A stretch of 64,000 nt of DNA. Origin: Streptomyces sp. HUAS ZL42. GTDB lineage: Bacteria > Actinomycetota > Actinomycetes > Streptomycetales > Streptomycetaceae. Every line of letters starts with the position of its first letter. Position 1 is the stretch's first letter. The DNA is taken from assembly GCF_040782645.1 (NCBI RefSeq), contig NZ_CP160403.1:868001-932000 (forward strand). Reading direction: 5' to 3'. The notes below the pieces were generated by a model. That model was not told where the DNA came from and ran no database searches. It saw only the letters and a list, made by a program, of their open reading frames with translations. Below are positions 42,121-52,619 of the stretch, piece by piece. The translations under genes and the position numbers were made by a program.

Positions 42121-42993
42121 ATGCAGGTTCCAGCCGCGTTCCAATACGAGAGAGCCACCAGCCTCGAACGGGCGATCGAGCTGCTCGTGCAGTACGGCCC
42201 CGAGGCCCGGGTGGTGGCGGGCGGCCACAGCCTGCTGCCGATGATGAAGCTGCGGCTGGCGCAGCCCGAGGCGCTGATCGACATCAACGGCCTCGGCGAG
42301 CTGGCGCTGATCAGGGTGGACGGGCACGAACTGGCCGTCGGCGCGATGGTCCGCCACGCGGAGCTGCTGGCCTCGCCGGTGGTCGGCGAGCACTTCCCCA
42401 TCCTGCGGGACGCGGAACGGGTCATCGCCGATCCACTCGTCCGCAACCGGGGCACCATAGGCGGCTCGCTGTGCCAGGCCGATCCGTCGGAGGACCTGTC
42501 CGCGGCGTTCTCGGCACTGCGGGCGACCCTTGTCGCCCAGGGCCCCCGCGGCAGGCGCACCATCGCGATCAGGGAGTTCTTCCTCGGACCGTACGAGACC
42601 GCACTGGACGAGGCGGAGCTCCTGGTGGAGATCCGCGTGCCCATCCGCTCGCACGCCAGCGCCTACCGCAAGGTCGAGCGCCGCGCCGGCGACTGGTCGG
42701 TCGTCGCAGCGGGAGCCGTGCTGGAGATCTCCGACGGGGTGATCACCGAGGCCGGGATCGGGCTCACCGCAGTGGGCGCCCCTCACTTCGTCGCCGAACA
42801 GGCCGAGGACTTCCTGCGCGGCGGGCGCCCGGACGACGAAGGCTTCGCCGAGGCGGGCCGGATCGCCTCGCAGGAGTGCCGGCCGACAGCCGACCAGCGC
42901 GGTCCGGCCGACTACAAGCGGAATCTGGCCGCGGAGCTCACCACGCGGGCGCTGCGCGCCGCCGCCGCGCGCGCCCAGGGGCAGGAGGCGTGA
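42121..42993 (+). CDS. coxM: CO dehydrogenase medium (FAD) subunit
   Basis: The ATG at 42121 follows GGGAGG. The 290-residue protein has the two FAD pyrophosphate loops of the molybdenum hydroxylase medium subunit, VVAGGHSLLPMMKLRLA (about 32-48) and RNRGTIGGSLCQADPSED (about 109-126), followed by a CO_deh_flav_C domain (about 175-285; SAYRKVERRAGDWSVVAAGA). It takes electrons from the 2Fe-2S clusters of CoxS and passes them to the quinone pool. It is the first gene of coxMSL, followed by coxS one base after its stop. Confidence 0.93.
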   Translation: MQVPAAFQYERATSLERAIELLVQYGPEARVVAGGHSLLPMMKLRLAQPEALIDINGLGELALIRVDGHELAVGAMVRHAELLASPVVGEHFPILRDAERVIADPLVRNRGTIGGSLCQADPSEDLSAAFSALRATLVAQGPRGRRTIAIREFFLGPYETALDEAELLVEIRVPIRSHASAYRKVERRAGDWSVVAAGAVLEISDGVITEAGIGLTAVGAPHFVAEQAEDFLRGGRPDDEGFAEAGRIASQECRPTADQRGPADYKRNLAAELTTRALRAAAARAQGQEA

Positions 42994-42994
42994 C

Positions 42995-43512
42995 ATGCGG
43001 ATCACCGTGACCGTGAACGGCGAGCAGTACACGCGGGACGTCGAGCCCAGACTGCTGCTCGTGCACTTCCTGCGCGACGAACTCGCCCTCACCGGAACCC
43101 ACTGGGGCTGCGACACCTCCAACTGCGGAGTGTGCGCCGTCTGGCTGGACGGCACACCGGTGAAGTCCTGCACCGTGCTCGCGGCGATGGCCGACGGCCA
43201 TGAGGTGCAAACCGTCGAGGGCCTGGCGCACGGGGCCGAACTCGACCCGGTGCAGCAGGGATTCGTCGCCTGCCACGGACTGCAGTGCGGCTTCTGCACT
43301 CCGGGAATGATGATGACCGCCCGCTGGCTGCTCGACCACAACGCGGATCCGTCCGAGGAGGACATCCGCGAGGCGATCTCCGGACAGCTGTGCCGCTGCA
43401 CCGGCTACGAGAACATCGTGCGCTCCATCCGCTGGGCCGCAGAGCACGGCGGCGGGGCGCGGACGGCGGATGCGGCCACCGAGTCGGAGCCCGGCCGTGA
43501 GGAGGTGCGGGC

Positions 43513-43516
<4 letters not shown>
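42995..43516 (+). CDS. coxS: CO dehydrogenase small (2Fe-2S) subunit
   Basis: The 173-residue protein carries both [2Fe-2S] domains of the family. The plant-ferredoxin-like ligands are CDTSNCGVC (about 44-52) and the later C of VKSC. The C-terminal four-helix domain has CGFC (about 105-108) and CRCTGYENIV (about 139-148). It relays electrons from the molybdenum site in CoxL to FAD in CoxM. The stop overlaps the coxL start (ATGA). Its C-terminal tail (GGGARTADAATESEPGRE) is slightly longer than in classical CoxS. Confidence 0.94.
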
Positions 43517-45885
<2,369 letters not shown>

Positions 45886-45894
45886 GCCCCCGCG

Positions 45895-46824
45895 ATGACC
45901 GACACGGAACTGCTGACCCGCGCGGACGGACTCCGGCACGGCCGGACCCCGTTCGTGCTGGCCACCGTCGTCCGCGCGGAACGGCCCACGAGCGCCAAGC
46001 CCGGCGACAGCGCCCTGGTGCTGCCCGACGGCACCCTGGAGGGCTTCGTGGGCGGCACCTGCGCCGAGACCACGGTGCAACTCCAGGGCCTACGGGTGCT
46101 GCAGACCGGAAAGTCACTGCTGCTGCGGATCACGCCCACCGAGGACGCCGTGGCCGAAGGCACACAGGAGCCGGGCGAGGGCCTGGTCACGGTGGCCAAT
46201 CCCTGCCTGTCGGGCGGCACGCTCGACATCTTCCTGGAGGCAAACCTCCCGCCGGCGCTGGCGTTCGTCTACGGACAGGCGCCCATCGCTCGCGCCCTGC
46301 TCGACATCGGACGCGTGCTCGGCCTCGACGCCCGCCCCGCCAAGCCCCAGGACACGCTGCCCCCCGACCTGGACGTCACAGTCGTCGCCACCCACGGCCG
46401 CGACGAGGAGACCGTGCTGACCGAGGCCGCGCGCGCCGAGGTCCCGTACATCGGGCTGGTGGCCAGCCGCAAGCGCGGCACGGCGGTACTCGCCGGGCTG
46501 GACCTCACAGAGGAACAACGCGCACGCATCCACACCCCGGCCGGCCTGGACATCGGCGCACGCACCCCGGCGGAGGTCGCACTGTCGGTGTACGCCGAGA
46601 TCATCGCGTTGCGGCCACAGGCGACCCGGGCCGCACGCCCCCCAGCCGAAGCCGCCGCGCCCCAGGCCAGGGCCGAGGTCGTGGATCCCGTCTGCGGCAT
46701 GACCGTGGCCATCACCCCCACCACCCTCTCACTCGACCGGGCCGACGGCGGCAGGGTGTACTTCTGCGGGCCGGGCTGCCAGCACGCCTTCGCCGACGAC
46801 CCCTCCCACTACGCACATGCCTGA
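45895..46824 (+). CDS. coxI: XdhC/CoxI-like maturation protein fused to a YHS domain
   Basis: The 309-residue protein starts MTDTELLTRADGLRHGRTPF with the XdhC_CoxI domain (about 15-75, VLATVVRAERPTSAKPGDSA, GGTCAE). A Rossmann XdhC_C domain follows (about 125-245, YIGLVASRKRGTAVLAGLDL). This family inserts sulfur or the cofactor into molybdenum hydroxylases. Residues about 261-309 are a YHS domain (VDPVCGMTV, VYFCGPGCQHAFADDPSHY) with CxxC-type Cys known in copper-handling proteins. In a form I CODH operon, whose enzyme needs Cu, the fusion suggests metal delivery; that is inference. Confidence 0.88.
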   Translation: MTDTELLTRADGLRHGRTPFVLATVVRAERPTSAKPGDSALVLPDGTLEGFVGGTCAETTVQLQGLRVLQTGKSLLLRITPTEDAVAEGTQEPGEGLVTVANPCLSGGTLDIFLEANLPPALAFVYGQAPIARALLDIGRVLGLDARPAKPQDTLPPDLDVTVVATHGRDEETVLTEAARAEVPYIGLVASRKRGTAVLAGLDLTEEQRARIHTPAGLDIGARTPAEVALSVYAEIIALRPQATRAARPPAEAAAPQARAEVVDPVCGMTVAITPTTLSLDRADGGRVYFCGPGCQHAFADDPSHYAHA

Positions 46825-47725
46825 CCCCGCCCCCCTCGCAGCGGACGTCCCCGCCCTGCGCTCACGGCTGGACGCCGTCGGCTACCTCGCCGACGACGCC
46901 CTGACCACCGCGCTGCTGCTGGCCGTGCGCATGCGGCAGCCGATCCTGCTGGAGGGCGAGCCCGGCGTCGGCAAGACCGAGGCGGCCCGCGCACTCGCCG
47001 CCGCGCTCGACACCCCGCTGATCCGGTTGCAGTGCTACGAGGGGCTGTCCTCGGCGGAGGCCCTGTACGAGTGGAACTATCCGCGGCAACTGCTGGCCAT
47101 CCGGCTGGCCGAGTCCCGTGGGGAGTCCCTGCGCGACGCCGACCTGTTCTCCGAGGACTATCTGCTGCCCCGGCCGCTCCTCGCAGCGATCTCCCACCCG
47201 GGCCCACGGCCGGCCGTGCTGCTCATCGACGAAGTGGACCGCGCCGACGACGAGTTCGAGGCTTTCCTCCTGGAACTGCTGGCCGATGCCGCGGTCACCA
47301 TCCCCGAACTGGGCACCCGGACGGCCACGGTGCCGCCGGTGGCCCTACTGACCTCCAACCGCACCCGGGACTTGCACGACGCGCTCAAACGCCGCTGCCT
47401 CTACCACTGGATCGACTACCCGGACACCGACCGAGTCGCCGCGATCATCCGCAAGCGGGTGCCTGAATCGGCCCAGTGGCTGGCCCCCCGCGTGGCGCGC
47501 GGGGTGGCACGCCTGCGCGCCCACCAGGAACTCACCAAGCCACCCGGCATCGCCGAGGCGATCGACTGGGCAGGCGCGCTCCACGCACTGGGGCTCACCA
47601 CTCTCGACGCCGCAGCCGCCGACCGCACCCTGGGGGCAGTACTCAAATACGCCGAGGACCTTCAGGCCGTGCGCCGGGCCGGACTGGCGGAACTGGTCGA
47701 CACGGAGGCCGGCACCGATGCCTGA
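46817..47725 (+). CDS. coxD: MoxR-type AAA ATPase (CoxD)
   Basis: The 302-residue protein overlaps the previous gene by eight bases. It has Walker A GEPGVGKTEAARALA (about 38-52), Walker B VLLIDEVDRAD (about 133-143) and sensor 1 LTSNRTRDLHDALKRRC (about 178-194), with the MoxR helical lid. CoxD proteins are chaperone-like ATPases that, with CoxE, build the Cu-S-Mo site of CoxL by sulfuration and copper insertion. The stop overlaps coxE by eight bases, typical for this pair. Confidence 0.93.
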   Translation: MPDPAPLAADVPALRSRLDAVGYLADDALTTALLLAVRMRQPILLEGEPGVGKTEAARALAAALDTPLIRLQCYEGLSSAEALYEWNYPRQLLAIRLAESRGESLRDADLFSEDYLLPRPLLAAISHPGPRPAVLLIDEVDRADDEFEAFLLELLADAAVTIPELGTRTATVPPVALLTSNRTRDLHDALKRRCLYHWIDYPDTDRVAAIIRKRVPESAQWLAPRVARGVARLRAHQELTKPPGIAEAIDWAGALHALGLTTLDAAAADRTLGAVLKYAEDLQAVRRAGLAELVDTEAGTDA

Positions 47726-48866
47726 CCTGCCGGAACTGGCCGCCTCGTTCACCGCCGCCCTGCACGACGCCGGGATCCCGGTGGGACCCGACCAGACCCG
47801 CAGCTTCGCCCGGGCACTCACCCTGCTTCCACCGTCGACGACGCGCGAGCTGCGGCACTGCGCGCTCACCACCCTGGTCTCCGACCGCGAGCAGATCGAG
47901 CCGTTCGACGCCGTCTTCCGCGCCGTCTTCGGCGCCCCGACCGGCCTCGGACCACAGCGCGGGCAGCCCGGCGACCCACCCCGATCGCTCCCCGACCGTG
48001 TCCCCGGGCGCGTCCAAGGCGCCGGGAAGGCCACCGCGGACGGACACGGCCGGGAGGCCGGCGCACAGCGGCAGGAGGCACCCGTGCCCCTCGCCGCAAG
48101 TCCCCTCGACCGCCTCGCCACCCGCGACTTCGCGGCCCTGTCCGCCGAGGAACTGGGCCAACTCTCAGAGGTGATGCGCACCCTCGTGCTGCGCACCCCG
48201 ACCCGACCCTCCCGCCGGCGCCGCACGGCGCTCCACGGTGAGCACATCGACGTGCGCCGCACCCTGGCAGTCAGCCGCCGCACCGGCGGACATCCGCTGA
48301 AACTGCGCCGCTTCATGCCACGCACCCGTCCCCGCGACCTCATCGTGCTCTGCGACATCTCCGGATCGATGGAGCCCTACGCCCGCGCGATGCTGCAACT
48401 GCTCTACTGCGCCACCCGTGCCGCCCGCGCCGAGGTGTTCACCTTCGCCACCCGGCTCACCCGCCTCACGCCCACCCTCAGGCGAGCAGGGCCGTACGAC
48501 GCCCTGGCACAAGCCGGACGAGCGGCCCCGGACTGGTCCGGGGGCACCCGGATCGCGGACTGCCTTGCGGAGTTCAACGAGCGGTTCGGCCGGCGCGGCC
48601 TGGCGCACGGCGCCGTGGTCGTCATCATCTCCGACGGCTGGGACACCGGCCCGCCCGCTGCCCTCGCCACCCACATGGCGCGACTGTCCCGGGTCGCCTA
48701 CCGCGTCGTATGGGTCAACCCCCGTACGGCAAACCCCCGTTACCGTCCGCTCGTCGCCGGCATGGCCGCCGCACTGCCCTACTGCGACGCCGTCGTCAGC
48801 GCCCACAACCTCGATGCCCTGGACGACTTCACCGCGGCTCTGTCCGCCCCGGGCCGCCGACGATGA
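47718..48866 (+). CDS. coxE: VWA-domain CODH maturation protein (CoxE)
   Basis: The 382-residue protein has a helical N-terminal part and an Arg-rich middle. Its C-terminal von Willebrand A domain has the MIDAS motif DISGSMEPYARAM (about 213-225), Thr in GGTRIADCL and Asp in ISDGWDTG. CoxE partners the CoxD ATPase in post-translational maturation of CoxL. It ends the visible cox operon. CoxG (membrane recruitment) is not seen next door; a short frame overlapping its stop (48863) has only the first few residues typical of an XdhC-like start and is not convincing. Confidence 0.92.
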   Translation: MPDLPELAASFTAALHDAGIPVGPDQTRSFARALTLLPPSTTRELRHCALTTLVSDREQIEPFDAVFRAVFGAPTGLGPQRGQPGDPPRSLPDRVPGRVQGAGKATADGHGREAGAQRQEAPVPLAASPLDRLATRDFAALSAEELGQLSEVMRTLVLRTPTRPSRRRRTALHGEHIDVRRTLAVSRRTGGHPLKLRRFMPRTRPRDLIVLCDISGSMEPYARAMLQLLYCATRAARAEVFTFATRLTRLTPTLRRAGPYDALAQAGRAAPDWSGGTRIADCLAEFNERFGRRGLAHGAVVVIISDGWDTGPPAALATHMARLSRVAYRVVWVNPRTANPRYRPLVAGMAAALPYCDAVVSAHNLDALDDFTAALSAPGRRR

Positions 48867-49130
48867 CCCTTGTGCAACGCGGCCTCGTGGAGGAGGGAGC
48901 CGCCCCCAGGGCGGTGCCCGAGCGATCTGTTGTCCTTGACGTTGGTCCACAGCGGACGGGAGCCGGCCGTCTCGGTGAATGGCACGTAGGAGCGGGTCGT
49001 CCGTGGCCACCTTCGACAAGTAGGCCTCGGGGAGGGCGTCGAGGCGGAAGGAGTCGAGACCCGCTGACTGCTCCCGGTTCCCGGGCAGGGCGAGCTGTCA
49101 GATGCGCGGTGGGCGTGGCTGGAGTCGCGC
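48867..49130. other. Interval with possible gene remnant
   Basis: On the minus strand, two frames read FRLDALPEAYLSKVATDD and SYVPFTETAGSRPLWTNVKD one after the other (about 48935-49060), as if a gene with one frameshift had decayed. I cannot name the family. On the plus strand a frame overlapping the coxE stop runs on without recognisable features. Confidence 0.35.
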
Positions 49131-49958
49131 CTACAGAAGAGCAGGGGCCGTTCGTGACACCCGCAGTTCCGTGAGATACCGCTTGGTGACCCGGCCTCCG
49201 TACCGCCTGTCGACAAGCCCGGCAATGCACTCCAGCAGTCCCTCCCTGGCCTTGGGCGGCAGCGCCCGGTGGCCGGAGTAGGTCCGCAGCACCTCCACGT
49301 ACTCCGCCGTGGTGTACGTCAGGTCCCGCTCGTAACGCCGGAAGACGACAGGGCCGAACCGGCCGCTGCGTGCGACCTCGTCCGCGTGATCCGAAGTGTC
49401 GACGTCCGCTGCGGCAGGAAGCCGCAGCCCCCGGGGGGTGGCCGGATCGAAACGCTCGTAGCAGTCCTGGACCTCGACGAAGAACTCTTCGCTGCCACCC
49501 GCCACATGCTGTGTGGCGACCACGGCGAGGGCGCCACCGGGCCGCAGCGCATCGGCGGCCTTTACCATCCGCACCGCCGGATCAAGCCAGTGGAACGCCG
49601 TCGCCGAGACGACCACGTCGAACGGCTCCTCCGGCAGCGGCCACGTCTCGAAGTCCGCTGTCACGACCTCCACCGCCTCGAACCCGGCCAGGTTGCGCCG
49701 GGCGACGGCGGCCATGTCCGCGCCCAGCTCGACGGCGGTGATCCGGCAACCGCGCTCGGCCAGCGGCAAGGTCGCCTTGCCGGTACCCGCCCCCACCTCG
49801 AGGACACGACAGCCGGAGCCGGTGCCGGCCACCTCGGTGAGGTCGTCGAACAACTCCGGCGGATACCCGGGCCTGGCCCGGTCGTACAGCTCCGCGTCCT
49901 CGTCGAAGGTCCGGCTCAGGTGGACACGGCGCGTCTCGGCAGGCGTGTCGTCGCGCAT
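49131..49958 (-). CDS. Class I SAM-dependent methyltransferase
   Basis: The 275-residue protein has the methyltransferase core: motif I VLEVGAGTGKATLPLAERG (about 53-71), ITAVELGADMAAVAR for the acidic loop after strand 2, and FDVVVSATAFHWLDPA (about 114-129), followed by LRPGGALAVV. The N-terminus RTFDEDAELYDRARPGYPPE is typical of the UbiE/ysnE-like trans-aconitate-type group. It should transfer a methyl group to a small molecule; the substrate is not evident. It is a single gene with no operon partner and starts 171 bp from the double VOC gene. Confidence 0.9.
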   Translation of the reverse strand: MRDDTPAETRRVHLSRTFDEDAELYDRARPGYPPELFDDLTEVAGTGSGCRVLEVGAGTGKATLPLAERGCRITAVELGADMAAVARRNLAGFEAVEVVTADFETWPLPEEPFDVVVSATAFHWLDPAVRMVKAADALRPGGALAVVATQHVAGGSEEFFVEVQDCYERFDPATPRGLRLPAAADVDTSDHADEVARSGRFGPVVFRRYERDLTYTTAEYVEVLRTYSGHRALPPKAREGLLECIAGLVDRRYGGRVTKRYLTELRVSRTAPALL

Positions 49959-50129
49959 GGCAGCACACTACGTGTGCGGTCGGTAGGTTCGTTCGGGGAT
50001 CCCAGCGAGTGCCGCGAACCTCGAGACGGACAGGCCATGTGCCGCTCTCAGGGCCTCGTGGTTCGTGCGACTGCCCACCATCGGGACCGGCCGCCCATCC
50101 CGGCCGTAGGAGTGCCGTTGGGCTCCGCG

Positions 50130-50870
50130 TCAGGACGGGGCGAGGACGCAGAACTCGTGGCCCTCCGGGTCGGCCAGGCACGTCCACGGGACGTCGCCCT
50201 GGCCGAGGTCGAGGTCGGTGGCACCGAGGGCCCGCAGCCGGGCCACCTCCGCTGCTTTGTCGTCACCGGGGTACGGCAGCAGGTCAAGATGGATGCGGTC
50301 TGGCACGGTCTTCACGTCGGGCGTACGGAGGAACTCGAGATACGGGCCGACACCCTTGGCGGAGCGAAATACCGCCTGGTCGTCGGTCACCTTGTGCAGG
50401 GTCCAGTCCATCACCTCACCCCAGAACCGGGCCATGGCCCGCGGATCCTCGCAGTCGACCACCACCCGGGCGATCGGCCCGGTGTCCCGGTAGATCTCCC
50501 GAGGCTCCAGCACGCAGAACTCGTTGCCCTCGGGGTCGGCGAGGACCGTCCACGGCACTTCCCCCTGGCCCACGTGGGCGGGCGTCGCACCGAGAGCCTT
50601 CAGGCGCGCGACCAACTCCGCCTGGTGCGCCACGGAGGTGGTGGCGACATCGAGGTGCACACGGTTCTTGGTTGTCGTCTTGGGTTCCGGGACGGGAACG
50701 ACGTCGACGCCGACGGCGACCGGGTCCGGCCACACGAGACCTCCGACGGGTCCGACGTAGGTGGTCACGCCGGGGCTGTAGGCACTCCAGCCGAGTACCT
50801 CCGCCCAGAACCGGCCGACCGCCAGGCCGTCAAGAGCCTTTATGTTCACATGAACAGGTCGCAGTGCCAT
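50130..50870 (-). CDS. Double VOC (glyoxalase-like) domain protein
   Basis: The ATG at 50870 (MALRPVHVNIKAL) is preferred; the frame extends upstream through non-coding sequence. The 246-residue protein consists of two similar VOC modules (about 1-120 and 130-246), each with paired beta-alpha-beta-beta-beta units. Both end in the same phrase, PW[T/C].LADPEG[N/H]EFCVL, showing internal duplication, and each has RVHLDV- or RIHLDL-type His and the terminal Glu that could bind metal. Members act as dioxygenases, glyoxalases or antibiotic-binding proteins. No specific role can be assigned. Confidence 0.88.
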   Translation of the reverse strand: MALRPVHVNIKALDGLAVGRFWAEVLGWSAYSPGVTTYVGPVGGLVWPDPVAVGVDVVPVPEPKTTTKNRVHLDVATTSVAHQAELVARLKALGATPAHVGQGEVPWTVLADPEGNEFCVLEPREIYRDTGPIARVVVDCEDPRAMARFWGEVMDWTLHKVTDDQAVFRSAKGVGPYLEFLRTPDVKTVPDRIHLDLLPYPGDDKAAEVARLRALGATDLDLGQGDVPWTCLADPEGHEFCVLAPS

Positions 50871-51010
50871 GGTGGCAACCCTATGCGCCCGCTCCGCAAC
50901 GACATCCGCGGAAGGGCCGACGAAGCACGTGCAGCACTCGCAGACCCGAACATCACGGGCCTGGCTCGCCCGGCCTGCCCATACGGGACACCGGACGTAC
51001 ATTCGAACGT

Positions 51011-51208
51011 ATGGACGCGATGCCGGAACGCATCGACCCGAGGACGGACCGGGCAACCGCTGCGCTCCTGCTGGGGTGCGCCCCGGCGGAGGTCGGTTAC
51101 TGCCCGCGGTGCCAAGGGCTCACCCACCGCTATGGTCCCCATGCTCAGGTTCTTTGCCCCGCATGCCGGGCCGCCGACGCCTCACCCGCCAATGGATCTT
51201 CCGCCTGA
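51011..51208 (+). CDS. Small zinc-ribbon-like protein
   Basis: The ATG at 51011 starts a 65-residue frame, MDAMPERIDPRTDRATAALL, followed by CPRC (about 31-34) and CPAC (about 49-52) in GYCPRCQGLTHRYGPHAQVL and the rest. Two CPxC knuckles 17 residues apart are a rubredoxin-like zinc ribbon. No Shine-Dalgarno sequence is clear, and GAACGTAT directly precedes the ATG, so it may be leaderless. The surrounding longer frame is a shadow of the VOC gene. I favour a real microprotein, perhaps DNA-binding or regulatory, of unknown function. Confidence 0.6.
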   Translation: MDAMPERIDPRTDRATAALLLGCAPAEVGYCPRCQGLTHRYGPHAQVLCPACRAADASPANGSSA

Positions 51209-51397
51209 CGGCCAGCGATCACCCGGGAGCCCGCACGGCCCGGTCACCGAAGACCGCGACGTCGCCGGGTGCCATGTCCTCACGCAAAGCTGGTATCCGT
51301 CACCTGTGCGCGGTGCGCGGCATGACGCGATCATGACGCCGTACTCTTCGGCTGATCGAAACACAGACGGCCACAGGGCCAAGGCGGGGGAAGCCAC

Positions 51398-52522
51398 ATG
51401 ACATATCGGCGCGCGGTCATACCGGCACTGCTCGGAGGTCTGCTGCTCACGCTGTTGCTGTGGTGGGCGGGAGCGAGCGCCCAGGCACTGCAACTGCGCG
51501 GCACCACAAGCGTGTTCGACGTTCAGTCCGCGGGTGAACTCCGGCGATGGCTCGCGCCCTGGTCGTACGACCCTCCGGCGCTCGGGTCCGACGGCCCTGC
51601 GGGCGGGGAGACTTCCGTGAGCGGAGGCACCCAGTACGCCGATCTGTACAGCACCGCGATGCAGATCAGATTCGTGGCGGTGTTCGTGTTCTTCCTGGCC
51701 GGCGCGCTGCTCCTGGTCCGCAGGATTCCGCCGACCCAGGGGCGTACACCCGCCACGCTGCTCGCGCTGTGGGCCTGGGGCCCGGTGGCCGGAACGCTGG
51801 CTGTGACACTCTCCGCGCCGTGGCTGATCGCGTCCCGGGGGCACGGCAGCTACCGGTTCCTGCCGCAGCTGGCGGGCGTGATCGCCTCGAGCGGCCCGGT
51901 CACAGTGTTCGCGGCGCTGTTGACCGCCCTGCTCACGGTGCTTGTGGCGCGTGTCACCGCCAAGGGGGAGGACCCGATGCCCAGGCAGAGTGTGCCGCCT
52001 CGCGCTGCCCGCCTGGCCGCAAGTGTGGGTACCGCGGTGATCGCGCTGTCGCTGGTGATTCTTTCGTACCAATCGGTGTCGGCCTGGATACAGACCTCGT
52101 TCGGCGGCGGAGGGCTGCTGTCCGAGCCCGGCGACCTGCTGCGCGAGTGGCTGGTGCTCGGCGGCTGGACGGGCCCGTCGGCCACGCCACTCGGCGACTG
52201 GCTGCTGTACCGAGCCGCCGACGTGCTCATGCTGGCCGTGGTGTGGTGGGGGCTGCGACTGCTGCCCGGCCTCCTCACCCGAACGACGGTGCCGGCCATG
52301 GCGATCGGCGCGGTCTGCGCGACCGTGCTGGGCTTGCTGGCAAGCCAATTGCTGCACATGGCGATGGACGACACTGTCCCCGTGTGGGGGCCTGTGTACC
52401 TGTTCTCAAAGCTCGGCGACGGCGTCCCGGCCGCCCTCACCTTCGGCGTCGCCGCGGGGATGGCGGCCCTTGCGACACTGCGGCTGGCCGGGAGCCGCGA
52501 CACCGGCAGTTCCCTCCAGTGA
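51398..52522 (+). CDS. Multi-pass membrane protein of unknown function
   Basis: The 374-residue protein has an N-terminal membrane helix (VIPALLGGLLLTLLLWWAGA). An outside loop of about 75 residues follows, then roughly eight more helices (IRFVAVFVFFLAGALLLVRR, ALWAWGPVAGTLAVTLSAPW and others). The last helices read AIGAVCATVLGLLASQLL and LTFGVAAGMAALATL. Such proteins of about 370-400 residues are common and uncharacterised in streptomycetes. No catalytic or transport motif is recognisable. It is preceded by GGGGGAAG about eight bases before the ATG and has no clear operon partner. Confidence 0.8.
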   Translation: MTYRRAVIPALLGGLLLTLLLWWAGASAQALQLRGTTSVFDVQSAGELRRWLAPWSYDPPALGSDGPAGGETSVSGGTQYADLYSTAMQIRFVAVFVFFLAGALLLVRRIPPTQGRTPATLLALWAWGPVAGTLAVTLSAPWLIASRGHGSYRFLPQLAGVIASSGPVTVFAALLTALLTVLVARVTAKGEDPMPRQSVPPRAARLAASVGTAVIALSLVILSYQSVSAWIQTSFGGGGLLSEPGDLLREWLVLGGWTGPSATPLGDWLLYRAADVLMLAVVWWGLRLLPGLLTRTTVPAMAIGAVCATVLGLLASQLLHMAMDDTVPVWGPVYLFSKLGDGVPAALTFGVAAGMAALATLRLAGSRDTGSSLQ

Positions 52523-52619
52523 GGGAAGCAGGCAGGGTCCAGACACTCCCATGCCGTAGCGCGGTCTGTCGCGTTGGGGTAGAACGTGGAGCCACGCGCG
52601 GTCGGGCCTCCGTGCTCTC

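Noticed and set aside
48863..49174. Frame overlapping the coxE stop that could be a further cox gene
   Set aside because: Only the first dozen residues are plausible; the rest is low complexity and overlaps the methyltransferase gene end.
49269..51401. 710-residue plus-strand frame across the methyltransferase and VOC genes
   Set aside because: Shadow; no start signal or family features.
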